From the NCBI RefSeq assembly GCF_900230225.1, contig NZ_OCNH01000005.1, positions 248,001 to 312,000 on the forward strand: a DNA stretch of 64,000 nucleotides. Direction: 5' to 3'. Below the pieces are notes generated by a model that was not told the DNA's origin, searched no databases, and was given only the letters and a program-made list of their open reading frames with translations. The position numbers and the translations under genes are program-made. Every line of letters begins with the position of its first letter. Within the stretch, counting starts at the first letter, position 1. Origin of the DNA: Spirosoma fluviale. Lineage in GTDB: Bacteria; Bacteroidota; Bacteroidia; Cytophagales; Spirosomataceae. This document shows positions 37,757 to 47,060 of the stretch, piece by piece.

Positions 37757-37889
37757 GGCAGATCATACAGTCTATAGCTACGACGTCGCTGTTATAGTCA
37801 TTACCAATTAGTTTAACGGATAAGTCGTGTTTGAGCATAAAGAGCTGATGATCCTGGTTATAGTAGGGCTTTACATAAAAGCGCGTCAA
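37757..37889 (-). pseudogene. Possible N-terminal remnant of an IS transposase
   Basis: The frame begins MTRFYVKPYYNQDHQLFMLK and continues HDLSVKLIGNDYNSDVVAID. The pattern YNQxQ..ML..DLS..I...D....V..ID resembles the start of IS1182/IS5-type transposases from memory. After about 44 residues it runs into unrelated AT-rich sequence. No rest of the gene and no terminal repeats were found, so this is a weak call. Confidence 0.3.
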
Positions 37890-37935
37890 TTCTGAGCAGA
37901 TACTAGGTAGCGTAGGCTGGGAAAACGATTGTTGC

Positions 37936-38118
37936 GTCGCTACGCGACTTGGAGCCTTAATGGGATACGGTTAGGCTACAGACATTTCGTCGCTAACGCG
38001 ACATCCTGGGGTACTTTTGAGTTAGTTTAATCCGGGCAAAAGGGTAACGTTTCTGTCGCATAGCGACCTGATGTTTGTAGCTCAAGATAGTAACCAGTTT
38101 CTTAAGTCGCGTAGCGAC
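37936..38118. repeat. Left REP cluster beside the transposase
   Basis: Four short hairpins: GTCGCTACGCGAC (37936-37948), GTCGCTAACGCGAC (37989-38002), GTCGCATAGCGAC (38055-38067) and GTCGCGTAGCGAC (38106-38118). The first two have the reverse orientation (R), the last two the forward (F). The spacing within each pair is 51-53 bases. Confidence 0.9.
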
Positions 38119-38137
38119 GAAATACAAGTATCAGCCA

Positions 38138-38599
38138 CTATTCCAATGGCTTAAAGAGATAGCGATCATCATAGGGCACGTCAAACTTTTGTAAGAATGC
38201 TGTATACTCTTCTGCAAAAGTGCGCTTTCGATGATGCTCTTCCTGACTTAGAATATACTGTATGACCCCATCAATCTGTGAGTGGCCATACGAAAAGGCA
38301 CCATATCCAGATTGCCACTCAAAATATCCTTTGACAATACCCTTTTCGTTAATCCACTTCGATGAACTGCCTTTGAGGTCTTGCATCATATCAGAAATGG
38401 ATTGTTTAGGATTGATGCCTATGAAAACGTGAACATGATCTGACATTCCATTGATGGCTAGTAATTTATGCCCCTGATTTTGCACGATGCCAGTCATATA
38501 TCTGTACAAATCTTCCTTCCAAGGTTGTAGTATGAGGCCATAACGGTGCTTGACCGCAAATACGGTGTGTAAATAAATTTGAGTGTAGGTGTTTGGCAT
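38138..38599 (-). CDS. REP-associated tyrosine transposase (IS200/Y1 type, RAYT)
   Basis: The 153-residue HUH-superfamily single-strand transposase has the metal-binding HUH motif HVHVFIG near residue 70 and a catalytic Tyr in GVIQYILSQEEHHRK near residue 118. The family opening NTYTQIYLHTVFAVKHRYGL follows the chosen ATG at 38599; the frame extends upstream to 38620 without support. It is flanked on both sides by paired REP hairpins, as in RAYT/REP systems. No second gene (tnpB) is present. Confidence 0.9.
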   Translation of the reverse strand: MPNTYTQIYLHTVFAVKHRYGLILQPWKEDLYRYMTGIVQNQGHKLLAINGMSDHVHVFIGINPKQSISDMMQDLKGSSSKWINEKGIVKGYFEWQSGYGAFSYGHSQIDGVIQYILSQEEHHRKRTFAEEYTAFLQKFDVPYDDRYLFKPLE

Positions 38600-38627
38600 G
38601 TTTCTTAGACGGGGATACATCCGTTCG

Positions 38628-38812
38628 GTCGCTATGCGACTATAAATAGGGTTGATTCATCTTGGTGCTACAACTATCAAGTCGCTAACGCGACTAAGTG
38701 GGGGGATGAGTAGGTAATTGGGTTTAGTTAGCGGTTAACGCTTTAGTCGCGTTAGCGACCTAATGTTTATAGCCTATTATAGTTCAACTACGTTCTCAAG
38801 TCGCGTATCGAC
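38628..38812. repeat. Right REP cluster beside the transposase
   Basis: Four hairpins in the same R R F F order as the left cluster: GTCGCTATGCGAC (38628-38640), GTCGCTAACGCGAC (38681-38694), GTCGCGTTAGCGAC (38746-38759) and GTCGCGTATCGAC (38800-38812). Pair spacing is 53-54 bases. Together with the transposase this fills the 384-base gap; nothing else is seen there. Confidence 0.9.
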
Positions 38813-38983
38813 GAAACTCTGTGATATAGGGCCAAGGTTGATATTGTTGGAAACCCTTCATCGTTAAGATAACCTGAATAGGCTCCCCTATTTAAAATCT
38901 TACCGATAGTACTGTACAGTAGGTTTGCCCTATTTCTTCATTTATTATAGGTATTCCAAAAACGCCTGAATTCTTAGCTCTTC

Positions 38984-39928
38984 ATGTCTCAATCTGTAAC
39001 TCGCCGTCAAACGCTCGCGGCTCTGACTGCCTCTGTAGGCGCATCACTATCGACCAATTCGCTGCAAGCCATGCCTGTGCCAGCCGCTCAGTCTCCGTTC
39101 ACGATTTGCCTGAACATGAGTACCATTCGGGGGCAAAAGCTTGGCTTTGTGAAAGAACTAGAAGCCGCTTCGAAAGCTGGGTTCCGGTCGGTTGAAATAT
39201 GGATTGAGACGTTACAGACTTACCTGAAAAACGGCGGAACAACGGCAGAGGCTCGCCGGATTCTGAGTGATAACGGAATAAAGGTTGAAAATGCCATTGG
39301 CTTTGCTCCCTGGATCATCGACGATGAAACGGCCCGCGCCAAAGGACTTGCTCAACTGAAGAGCGAGATGGAAATGCTGGCCGAAGTCGGTTGCAAGCGC
39401 GTCGCGACTCCGCCCATTGGCGCACAATCGCCGGGGAGCCCCAAAGTCGATCTATATAAAGCGGCCGAACGCTACCGGGCTATTCTCGAAATAGGCGACA
39501 AAACCGGTGTGGTGCCGCAACTGGAACTATGGGGTTTTTCTCCTAACCTGAGCCGACTGGGCGAGGTGATGTTTGTTGCCATTGAAAGTGGCCACCCATC
39601 GGCACGGGTACTGCTGGACATTTATCATCTGTACAAAGGCGGTTCAGGGAATACAATGCTCCCGCTGGTGGGGAAATCGGCCATTGAGGTATTTCACGTG
39701 AATGACTATACGGCCAACTTCACCCGTGAGAAGATCGTTGATGCTGACCGCGTTTTTCCAGGCGATGGCGTGGCACCGATTCGCGAGACGCTAAAACTCA
39801 TCAAGCGAACCGACCAGCCTATTGTTCTCTCCCTGGAGGTTTTCAACAAAGAGTATTATGCGCAGGACGCCCTGACCGTTACCAAAACGGCCATGGCGAA
39901 AATGAAAGCAATGGTAGCCGGAGTTTAA
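38984..39928 (+). CDS. Secreted TIM-barrel sugar isomerase/epimerase-like protein
   Basis: 314 residues. The N-terminus [20 protein letters not shown] is a likely Tat signal peptide. The mature part is a xylose-isomerase-like TIM barrel ([45 protein letters not shown], with metal-ligand-type Glu, Asp and His). In Bacteroidota such Tat-exported isomerase-like proteins act on oxidised sugars. Substrate unknown. It overlaps the convergent SDR gene by four bases. Confidence 0.85.
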   Translation: MSQSVTRRQTLAALTASVGASLSTNSLQAMPVPAAQSPFTICLNMSTIRGQKLGFVKELEAASKAGFRSVEIWIETLQTYLKNGGTTAEARRILSDNGIKVENAIGFAPWIIDDETARAKGLAQLKSEMEMLAEVGCKRVATPPIGAQSPGSPKVDLYKAAERYRAILEIGDKTGVVPQLELWGFSPNLSRLGEVMFVAIESGHPSARVLLDIYHLYKGGSGNTMLPLVGKSAIEVFHVNDYTANFTREKIVDADRVFPGDGVAPIRETLKLIKRTDQPIVLSLEVFNKEYYAQDALTVTKTAMAKMKAMVAGV

Positions 39929-40698
39929 TACGCCCAGGCCATCAGACCACCATCCGCCGAGATCGTTTGCCCCGTCACGTAGCTTGATGCGGGCATACAG
40001 AGGAACGACACCACCGACGCCACTTCTACCGGTTCGCCGACGCGATTCATGGGCGTTCGTTTCAGAATACCCGCTAATTTCTCAGGATTGGTCAGTACGG
40101 GAGTTGCCAAAGGGGTATTGATGTACCAGGGCGCGACCGAATTGACCCGAATGCCATCCGCAGCCCATTCGACCGCCAGGTTCCGGGTAAGCTGGATCAT
40201 GGCCGCTTTGGTCATGCCGTATAGCGAGCCGCTGCTGGTATGCGCCAACCCCGATACCGACGAAATCATGACAACTTTCCCACCCGAAGACGATTCTTTT
40301 AAGAGGGCATAAGCCGCCTGGGTAAGTTCATAGGCCGATCGCAGGTTCGTATTTAGCACATGGTCATACTCCGCCGGGCTGTACTCGGCGGTGGGTTTTC
40401 GAATGTTGGTGCCCGCATTATTGACCAGAATGTCCAGACTCCCCCAATTTGTCGTTACGGCTTCTATTACCTGAGCCGATGTGCCGGGTTGGCTCATGTC
40501 GACGGCCAGTCCATCCACAGTATGGCCCTGTTGCCGGTAATCGGTTAGTTGTTGCTGGAGAAGCGTATTGTCCCGCGCTACAATGAAAACAGAAGCGCCG
40601 AGGTCGAGGAATTGCCGCACGATGGCTTCGCCAATTCCTTTAGTTCCGCCCGTTACGAGGGCACGTTGGCCGTTAAGCGACCAGAGTGATTGGTTCAT
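39925..40698 (-). CDS. SDR-family oxidoreductase
   Basis: The 257-residue Rossmann enzyme has the NAD(P)-binding TGGTKGIG near residue 16, NNAG in [10 protein letters not shown], catalytic Ser in MISSVSG and YxxxK in LYGMTKAAM. The closest styles are tropinone-reductase or gluconate-5-dehydrogenase-like SDRs. It probably works with the neighbouring sugar isomerase, an inference from position only. Confidence 0.9.
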   Translation of the reverse strand: MNQSLWSLNGQRALVTGGTKGIGEAIVRQFLDLGASVFIVARDNTLLQQQLTDYRQQGHTVDGLAVDMSQPGTSAQVIEAVTTNWGSLDILVNNAGTNIRKPTAEYSPAEYDHVLNTNLRSAYELTQAAYALLKESSSGGKVVMISSVSGLAHTSSGSLYGMTKAAMIQLTRNLAVEWAADGIRVNSVAPWYINTPLATPVLTNPEKLAGILKRTPMNRVGEPVEVASVVSFLCMPASSYVTGQTISADGGLMAWAY

Positions 40699-40747
40699 GA
40701 GCTAAAGGTCATTAATTTTAGCTTTTCACCAAACTAAAACTGCTCCC

Positions 40748-42091
40748 ATGGACAAACGAATGAGGCTTCTGGCCGTACTGACGCTCGTTACAGGCGTTGT
40801 GCTGGCGCAGAATAAGCCTAAAGCCGAGGATGTACAAACGTTCACGCTGAAGAACGGCATGAAATTCATGGTTCTCGAAGATCACTCCATTCCCAACGCC
40901 AATTTTTACACGTTCTGGAAAGTTGGCTCCCGTAACGAAGTACATGGTATAACGGGCCTATCGCACTTTTTTGAACACATGATGTTCAACGGTGCCAAAA
41001 AGTACGGCCCTAAACAGTTCGACCGCGTGATGGAAGCCAATGGCGGATCGAACAATGCCTACACCACGCAAAATACGACGGTGTATACCGACTGGTTTCA
41101 AAGCGGTGCCCTTGAAACAATCTTCGATCTCGAAGCCGACCGGATTCGTGATTTGGCCATTGACCCCAAGATGGTCGACAGTGAGCGGGGCGTCGTTTTG
41201 TCGGAGCGGAGTACGGGGCTGGAAAACAGCAACTACCGGGTTATCAGCGAACTGGTACAGGCAACGGCCTTTGTCGAACATCCGTATATGTTTCCGGTGA
41301 TTGGTTTCGAGTCGGACATTAAGAAATGGACGCAGGCCGATCTGGAACGGTATTTTAAAACGTATTACTCATCAAACAACGCCGTAGCCGTTGTGGTGGG
41401 TGATGTAACGGCCGCGCAGGTGAAGAAGCTGGCGGAGCAATACATCGAGCCTATTCCGGCCCAGAAACTCCCCGATAGTCTGCGAACCGTTGAGCCACCC
41501 CAGAACGGCGAACGACGTGTGACGACCTACAAGGACGTGGCCACACCGAATATTCTGATGGCTTACCATACCCCAGCCACAAGTCATCCGGATTACTACG
41601 CCCTCGATCTGCTAAGTGGTGTGTTAAGCTCGGGAAACTCATCACGACTGGTGAAATCGCTGGTGCTCGACTCAACCATCGCATCGCGGGCCTTTACCAG
41701 CTTTGGCGAATCATTCGACCCGAGTCTATTCTCAATCTACGCCATTGCCGCCAGTGGTATTTCGGCCGAAAAACTGGAACAGTCCGTGCTGCATCAGATT
41801 GACAAAGTAATCAACGAGGGCATTACGGATGCGGAACTGCAAAAGCTGAAGAATCAGAAACTGATGGAGTTTTACCGAACAATGGAGTCAATCAACGGGA
41901 AAGCTAATTCGCTGGGTACCTACGAACTGTTTTTCGGTGATTATAAAAAACTCTACGAGGCCCCGGCTCTCTACGAAAAGGTGACCAAAGAAGACGTTCA
42001 GCGGGTAGCTAAAACATATCTGACCAACCGAAATCGGACCGTTGGTTATCTCCTGCCGGAACCCAAAGCTAACCCGGTCAAGAACAATTAA
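40748..42091 (+). CDS. M16-family zinc peptidase, catalytic member
   Basis: The 447-residue protein has a signal peptide (VLTLVTGVVLAQ) and the inverted zinc motif HFFEH (in GLSHFFEHMMFNG, about residue 76) with the distal Glu region (EADRIRDLAID). This is the active half of a two-subunit peptidase as in mitochondrial processing peptidase or PqqL-like proteins. The second M16 gene follows after 217 bases. It is likely periplasmic. Confidence 0.92.
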   Translation: MDKRMRLLAVLTLVTGVVLAQNKPKAEDVQTFTLKNGMKFMVLEDHSIPNANFYTFWKVGSRNEVHGITGLSHFFEHMMFNGAKKYGPKQFDRVMEANGGSNNAYTTQNTTVYTDWFQSGALETIFDLEADRIRDLAIDPKMVDSERGVVLSERSTGLENSNYRVISELVQATAFVEHPYMFPVIGFESDIKKWTQADLERYFKTYYSSNNAVAVVVGDVTAAQVKKLAEQYIEPIPAQKLPDSLRTVEPPQNGERRVTTYKDVATPNILMAYHTPATSHPDYYALDLLSGVLSSGNSSRLVKSLVLDSTIASRAFTSFGESFDPSLFSIYAIAASGISAEKLEQSVLHQIDKVINEGITDAELQKLKNQKLMEFYRTMESINGKANSLGTYELFFGDYKKLYEAPALYEKVTKEDVQRVAKTYLTNRNRTVGYLLPEPKANPVKNN

Positions 42092-42106
42092 ACAACTCAA
42101 TTTTCG

Positions 42107-42272
42107 GTCGCATAGCGACTAGATGTTTGTAGAAACCCGCTTGTCCTTCTTGGTTCCTGGTCGCGTAGCGATCGAATGATGCCATTGACAAGTAAAATAA
42201 TAGGTTTCGTCGCTAAGCGACTAAGTACATCCCTAATCGAAATAACTACAAACATTTCGTCGCTAACGCGAC
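42107..42272. repeat. Transposase-less REP element between the M16 genes
   Basis: Four hairpins in F F R R order: GTCGCATAGCGAC (42107), GTCGCGTAGCGATC (42160), GTCGCTAAGCGAC (42209-42221) and GTCGCTAACGCGAC (42259-42272). Pair spacings are 53 and 50 bases. The ends carry AGATGTTTGTAG and its complement CTACAAACATTT. It has the layout seen immediately around the transposase (F F tnpA R R), without the gene. Confidence 0.9.
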
Positions 42273-42308
42273 CCGTATGTCGATTCAAAAATTAACTGAC
42301 ATCCCTCA

Positions 42309-43685
42309 ATGAAATATATACTTACCTTATTCATTACCTTGATCATAACGGGAGCGTCATGGGCGCAGACGTTTAAAGTGCCACCCTATCAAAAAGTAAA
42401 GTTAAAGAATGGGCTGACGGTCTATTTGATGGAACAGCATGAGGTACCGCTCATCAATGTCTCGGCCGTGTTCGATGCGGGGGCGGTGCAGGATGGGAAT
42501 CGGTACGGGTTGGCCAGCATGACGGCCGATGCGCTGCTGTTTGGCAGTTCAAAGTACACTAAGGCACAACTGGAAGAGAAAATCGAATACGTAGGAGCCA
42601 GTGTGGATACCTATGCCGGGAAAGAAGTGGCTAAACTAAGTGCCTCGTTTGCCGTAAAAGATCAGGATCTGCTCTTCGACATTATTCAGGACGTACTTAC
42701 GAAGCCAACCTTCGATCAGGGTGAATTTGATAAGTACAAACAACGCCAGTTACTCCAGTTGACCCAGCAGAAAGAAAGCCCACGGGGCGTTGTGGGATCG
42801 TACTTCAATAAGTTTGTATTTGAGGGCCACCCCTATGCGAACCCACTGACCGGGACGCCTAACTCGGTATCGGCTATCTCGGCGAACGATGTCCGGCAGT
42901 TTTATCAGAAGAACTTCACGACCGACCGGGCGGCCATTGCCATCGTGGGCGACTTCAACACAGCGGCCATGAAGAAACGCATCACCGACCTGTTTGGTAC
43001 CTGGAAAACAGCTCCCGCCACATCGCCCGCGCTAACGGACCCGGTCGTTTCGTTCGACAAAAGTCGCGTGTTGCTCGTCAATAAGGATGATGCTCGTGAA
43101 ACAACGTTCTTGATTGGCGGAAAAGGCATCACCCAGAATAACCCCGATTTCATACCTGTTACCGTTGTCAACACCATTTTGGGCGGGCGGTTTACGTCCT
43201 GGCTGAACGATGCTCTGCGCGTAAATTCCGGCCTGACGTACGGGGCCAGTAGCCGGTTTGGCACATTCCGCAAGAGTGGTACCTTCGCTATCTCGACATT
43301 TACGAAGGTCAGCACGACCACGCAGGCGATCGACATGGCGATACAGGTACTCGACAGTCTGCACCGGACGGGCATCGATGAAAAAACGCTTTCGTCGGCT
43401 AAAAACTACGTTAAAGCCGACTTCCCGCCGAGGTACGAATCGGCCGCTGAACTGGCTAACCTGTTGACGGATATGTTCAGTCTGGGCTTCGATGAGTCGT
43501 TCATCAACAACTTTCAGAAGAACGTCGACGGGCTTACAGTGGCCAGAACCCGGCAGATTATTGATCAGTACTTCCCTAAAGACAAGCTTCAGTTCGTCCT
43601 GATCGGCAAAGCGGAAACCATTCGCGACAAGGTGAAGAAATACGGAACCATCACCGAAAAAGAAATTAAAGCCGAAGGGTTTTAA
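42309..43685 (+). CDS. M16-family peptidase homologue lacking the zinc motif
   Basis: 458 residues with a signal peptide (ILTLFITLIITGASWAQ). The fold matches the partner, but the zinc position reads YGLASMTADALLFGSS instead of HxxEH, so this subunit is non-catalytic. The glycine-rich and C-terminal R/Y region (RVNSGLTYGASSRFGTFRKS) is kept. It is the structural partner of the upstream gene, like alpha/beta pairs of processing peptidases. Confidence 0.92.
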   Translation: MKYILTLFITLIITGASWAQTFKVPPYQKVKLKNGLTVYLMEQHEVPLINVSAVFDAGAVQDGNRYGLASMTADALLFGSSKYTKAQLEEKIEYVGASVDTYAGKEVAKLSASFAVKDQDLLFDIIQDVLTKPTFDQGEFDKYKQRQLLQLTQQKESPRGVVGSYFNKFVFEGHPYANPLTGTPNSVSAISANDVRQFYQKNFTTDRAAIAIVGDFNTAAMKKRITDLFGTWKTAPATSPALTDPVVSFDKSRVLLVNKDDARETTFLIGGKGITQNNPDFIPVTVVNTILGGRFTSWLNDALRVNSGLTYGASSRFGTFRKSGTFAISTFTKVSTTTQAIDMAIQVLDSLHRTGIDEKTLSSAKNYVKADFPPRYESAAELANLLTDMFSLGFDESFINNFQKNVDGLTVARTRQIIDQYFPKDKLQFVLIGKAETIRDKVKKYGTITEKEIKAEGF

Positions 43686-43705
43686 ATAAGTAGCGCTACT
43701 AATAA

Positions 43706-43760
43706 AAAGCGGCACTGGGAACACAATGAATAGATTTCTTCGTGTTCCCAGTGCCGCTTT
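43706..43760 (+). terminator. Terminator after the M16 pair
   Basis: Perfect 19-bp stem AAAGCGGCACTGGGAACAC / complement with a 17-base loop, 20 bases after the stop. Confidence 0.75.
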
Positions 43761-43773
43761 GTGTAAATAACCC

Positions 43774-43781
43774 TACCTTTG
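43774..43781 (+). promoter_or_regulatory. Candidate promoter of the B12 operon
   Basis: TACCTTTG fits TAnnTTTG just upstream of the cobalamin riboswitch. Confidence 0.5.
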
Positions 43782-43789
43782 CTGTCGAG

Positions 43790-44049
43790 TTATCGGTGCC
43801 TGATGCTGTTTCGTAGCAGCTTTCAAGGCTTAAAAGGGAAGTTGGTGCAATACCAGCGCTGTCCCCGCAACTGTAAGTCTTACCTAAAATCGGTTCAATC
43901 TACATGACCACTGCGCTGACTATCAGCATGGGAAGGTCCGAACCGACAAGACGAGCCAGGAGACCTGCCGAAGACCATCCGTTGTTCTGGCGTTCGGAGG
44001 AAACGCCCCAACCGCGTGCTGTCGGTCACTTTGGTGCGCTGGCGTTTAT
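43790..44049 (+). promoter_or_regulatory. Cobalamin riboswitch and expression platform
   Basis: The B12 box AGCCAGGAGACCTGCC is exact at 43954-43969. The conserved core GTTGGTGCAATACCAGCGCT and GTCCCCGCAACTG are at about 43841-43872. The aptamer spans roughly 43790-43985. Downstream, GGCGTT (43989) can pair with AACGCC (44002-44007), and a second GGCGTTT (44041-44047) immediately before the start can pair with the same AAACGCC. This suggests a translation or termination switch. It controls the btuB operon. Confidence 0.93.
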
Positions 44050-46008
44050 ATGCACATTTTGTTCAGGAAGATAGTGGGAAAGAAAGCCCTTTATTGGTGG
44101 CTGCTGATGCCGTTTGTCGGTCCGTTTATGGCGTATAACGGATATGGGCAAATGGATTCGTCGGTCGTGTCATTATCGGCGGTGACAGTGCGGGCCATCG
44201 CACCCGAACGGTTTCTGGCAGGGCAGAAGCTCCAGCGTATTGACTCGGCCACGCTGCTTCAATTCCGGTTCGGTTCGCTGACCGATCTGCTGGCGTTGAA
44301 TACGCCGATAGCATTCAAGAATTACGGGCCGGGACAATTGGCTACGGTGGCCTTTCGGGGTACATCGGCCAGTCATACGGCGGTGCTCTGGAATGGCATC
44401 AACATCAACCAGCCGAATCTGGGTCTGACAGATTTTTCTACCCTGCCCATCGCGGGTTTCGACCGGCTGGCGGTTCAGTACGGCTCGTCGGCCAGCGTGG
44501 TTGGCTCCGATGCCGTGGGGGGCAGTATTCTGCTGGGCAGTAGCCCCGTTTGGAAGTCCGGCGTTCAGGTAACGATTGGGCAGCAACTGGCCAGCTTTCA
44601 GAATAATAATACGCAGGTGGGCGTTCGTTACAGCACCGGGCTGGGGCCGTCCTGGACGTTATCGGGCAAGACATTTGCTTACCGAAACCAGTTTAACAAT
44701 GCCTATCCGTATACCGAGCGCCGAAACTATTTTCTTGAACGATCTACAACGGCGCAGCGAGGCCTTGTTCAGGATTTGTACTTCATGCACAAAAGCGGTC
44801 GGCAATTGTCCGTCAATGCCTGGATTACGGACAACGATCTGGTACTGGCACCACAGGACCCTATTGCGCGGGAACGCACCCGGACGCAGTCGGCACGGTT
44901 TCTGACCACCTACGAAACCAACCTCCTTACCCTGCGGCTGGGCTGGATTCACGATGTGCTGGACTACGGAAAAGGAGACTTCGTATCGCCCGACCATACC
45001 GAAACGGATCGGTTCATTAGCCGCGTTGAGCGGGAGTTTTCCTTAATTCCTCACAAAGAGAATCTGTCGCTGAACCTGCGCGTTGGGGGCGAGTGGTCGC
45101 ACTACCGCACCCGGACGGATGGGTACGGCGATCAATTGATTCAGGAAGATCGGGGCGATTTGTATGCTTTACTCCGCTTACAAACCAGTCGCTGGCTGCT
45201 GTCGGCCAATATACGGCAGGCGTTTGTTACGCGCTTCAATCCGCCCGTCACGCCATCCCTCGGTGCTGAATACAAACTGGCACAGGGCAACCGGTTCGCG
45301 CTGACCGCCAAAGGGGCCGTTAGCCGTAGTTACCGCGTCCCGACCTTGAATGAACGCTACTGGATTGAGCTGGGCGACCCAAATTTATTGCCCGAAGACG
45401 GATTCAATCTGGAAGCCGGACTTGCCTCGACCGTTGTCCTGAACGAACACCTTACGCTAACATCGGACCTGACAGCCTACCGAAATCGGGTAGATAACTG
45501 GACGTACTGGAATCCAACGACCAATTACCACGTCGAAAACCTGCAACTGGTGGTGGCGCGTGGGGGCGAGTTGACCTTAAACCTCGCTTACGCGCGTGAC
45601 AGCTGGCGGGCGGGGGTTCGGGCGGGTTATGCGCTGACGCGGTCGTCGCAGGAGCGGGCGTATGACGCCTACTCGCAGGATGTGATCGGCAAGCAACTGG
45701 TCTATGTGCCGCTTCATACCGAAACCATCAACGCTTATCTTCAACGGGGCAAAACCCGGCTGACGGTGCAAACGCAAGCCAACTCCCGCCGGTATATCAC
45801 CTTCGACAACAGCCAGTTTTTCAAGGGGTCTACGCTAACCAATGTGTTACTGGAAACGACTACCAAACTAGGCCCGGTGCCAGTTCGGCTTCAGGGACAG
45901 ATCAATAACGTATTCGACGCGCTGACGTTCAGTGTGAAGCGGAATGCTTTGCCGGGGCGCAACTGGGCACTCAATGTTCTTATCAATTTACCATCTAATA
46001 CCCAATGA
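44050..46008 (+). CDS. btuB: TonB-dependent cobalamin receptor, BtuB-like
   Basis: The 652-residue outer-membrane receptor has a plug (SSVVSLSAVTVRAIAPERFL; LATVAFRGTSASHTAVLWNG; YGSSASVVGSDAVGGSILLG) and barrel ending in NWALNVLINLPSNTQ. The preceding cobalamin riboswitch and the following BtuG-like gene make vitamin B12 import its probable function. The signal peptide is at the start (WWLLMPFVGPFMAYNGYGQ). Confidence 0.92.
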   Translation: MHILFRKIVGKKALYWWLLMPFVGPFMAYNGYGQMDSSVVSLSAVTVRAIAPERFLAGQKLQRIDSATLLQFRFGSLTDLLALNTPIAFKNYGPGQLATVAFRGTSASHTAVLWNGININQPNLGLTDFSTLPIAGFDRLAVQYGSSASVVGSDAVGGSILLGSSPVWKSGVQVTIGQQLASFQNNNTQVGVRYSTGLGPSWTLSGKTFAYRNQFNNAYPYTERRNYFLERSTTAQRGLVQDLYFMHKSGRQLSVNAWITDNDLVLAPQDPIARERTRTQSARFLTTYETNLLTLRLGWIHDVLDYGKGDFVSPDHTETDRFISRVEREFSLIPHKENLSLNLRVGGEWSHYRTRTDGYGDQLIQEDRGDLYALLRLQTSRWLLSANIRQAFVTRFNPPVTPSLGAEYKLAQGNRFALTAKGAVSRSYRVPTLNERYWIELGDPNLLPEDGFNLEAGLASTVVLNEHLTLTSDLTAYRNRVDNWTYWNPTTNYHVENLQLVVARGGELTLNLAYARDSWRAGVRAGYALTRSSQERAYDAYSQDVIGKQLVYVPLHTETINAYLQRGKTRLTVQTQANSRRYITFDNSQFFKGSTLTNVLLETTTKLGPVPVRLQGQINNVFDALTFSVKRNALPGRNWALNVLINLPSNTQ

Positions 46009-47060
46009 ATTACCAACCAACGAAAGGAATCCTGATGGGCTTACTGGCCCTGACCCTCTGGAACTGTAAAACCACTGACCCAGAGCCAACGCCCTACGAG
46101 TCGGGCGTACTTATATTGAATCAGGGTAACTTCTCCCAGAATAACGGGACAATTTCGTTTCTGTCACGTACCGGCACTTCCGTGGCTACCAGTATCTTTC
46201 AAACCGCAAACCCGTCGATGTCGATTAGCGGTAGCTTACAGGGGTATACTGATGTAAACGGCAAAGGCCTGATTCTGGTCGATAACAGTACCGCCGGTCA
46301 GGATAAGGTTGAGATTGTGGAGTCTGCAACCTTTAAATCGCGGGCTACGCTGAAAACTCCAGATATCGAAAACCCACGTCAGGTTATTTCGGCAGGTCCG
46401 AACAAGGCGTATATCAGTTGCTGGGACGTTTCCGGCGATTTCAGTGCAGGCACGTTTTACAAAGATCCTGGCTACATTGCCGTTGTCGATTTAAATACCA
46501 ACGCGGTGATCAAGAAAATACCCGCCGTGAAGGGTGTTGAAAAGATGGTCGTTGCCGGAACTGAAGTGTTTGTAGGCAGTGGCAGCTACACCGGTAGCAA
46601 AACACTCTTGATCATTGATTTGAACACAGACACGGAGAAACAACGGATCGACTTCGGTTCAACTCCCGAACCCATTGCGGTCGATGCAACTGGTAAACTG
46701 TGGATACAGGCAGGTAATGATCTGGTACAGATTGACCCGGCAAGCCGGATCGTTGCTAAACGAATAACGTTTGCAGCCGCGCCGAGTTCGGTAGTAATCA
46801 GCGCTGACAAAAGGGCCTTTTATTACACATTGAGTGGTAAAACCTACCGCCTGCCCATTGAGGCTACTGCGGCTCCGGGTAGCCAGATTGTAGCGCGCTC
46901 GTTTAGTGCGTTAGGGATCGACCCGCAAACCAAACGAATTTATGGCAGTGTCATTCCGTCCTACGCACAAGCGGGATACGTACTTCGCTATGAAGAAAGT
47001 GGCGCATTGGTCGACTCGGTTAGAGCTGAAATTGCCCCTTTCGGGTTTTATTTCCGGTGA
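46005..47060 (+). CDS. Surface lipoprotein beta-propeller, BtuG-like (YncE/DUF5074 type)
   Basis: 351 residues; overlaps btuB by four bases (ATGA). The lipobox is MGLLALTLWNC (Cys about 21). The rest shows YncE-like propeller repeats (VDLNTNAVIKKIPAVKG, IIDLNTDTEKQRIDFG, PEPIAVDATGKLWIQAGNDL). In Bacteroides, BtuG is a surface propeller that captures B12 with very high affinity next to BtuB (established). Assignment here is by fold and context. Confidence 0.85.
   Translation: MNYQPTKGILMGLLALTLWNCKTTDPEPTPYESGVLILNQGNFSQNNGTISFLSRTGTSVATSIFQTANPSMSISGSLQGYTDVNGKGLILVDNSTAGQDKVEIVESATFKSRATLKTPDIENPRQVISAGPNKAYISCWDVSGDFSAGTFYKDPGYIAVVDLNTNAVIKKIPAVKGVEKMVVAGTEVFVGSGSYTGSKTLLIIDLNTDTEKQRIDFGSTPEPIAVDATGKLWIQAGNDLVQIDPASRIVAKRITFAAAPSSVVISADKRAFYYTLSGKTYRLPIEATAAPGSQIVARSFSALGIDPQTKRIYGSVIPSYAQAGYVLRYEESGALVDSVRAEIAPFGFYFR

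Noticed and set aside
37936-38812. Regularly spaced short repeats as a CRISPR array
   Set aside because: The repeats are 13-14 base hairpins in both orientations with a transposase in the middle; spacer and repeat lengths do not fit CRISPR.
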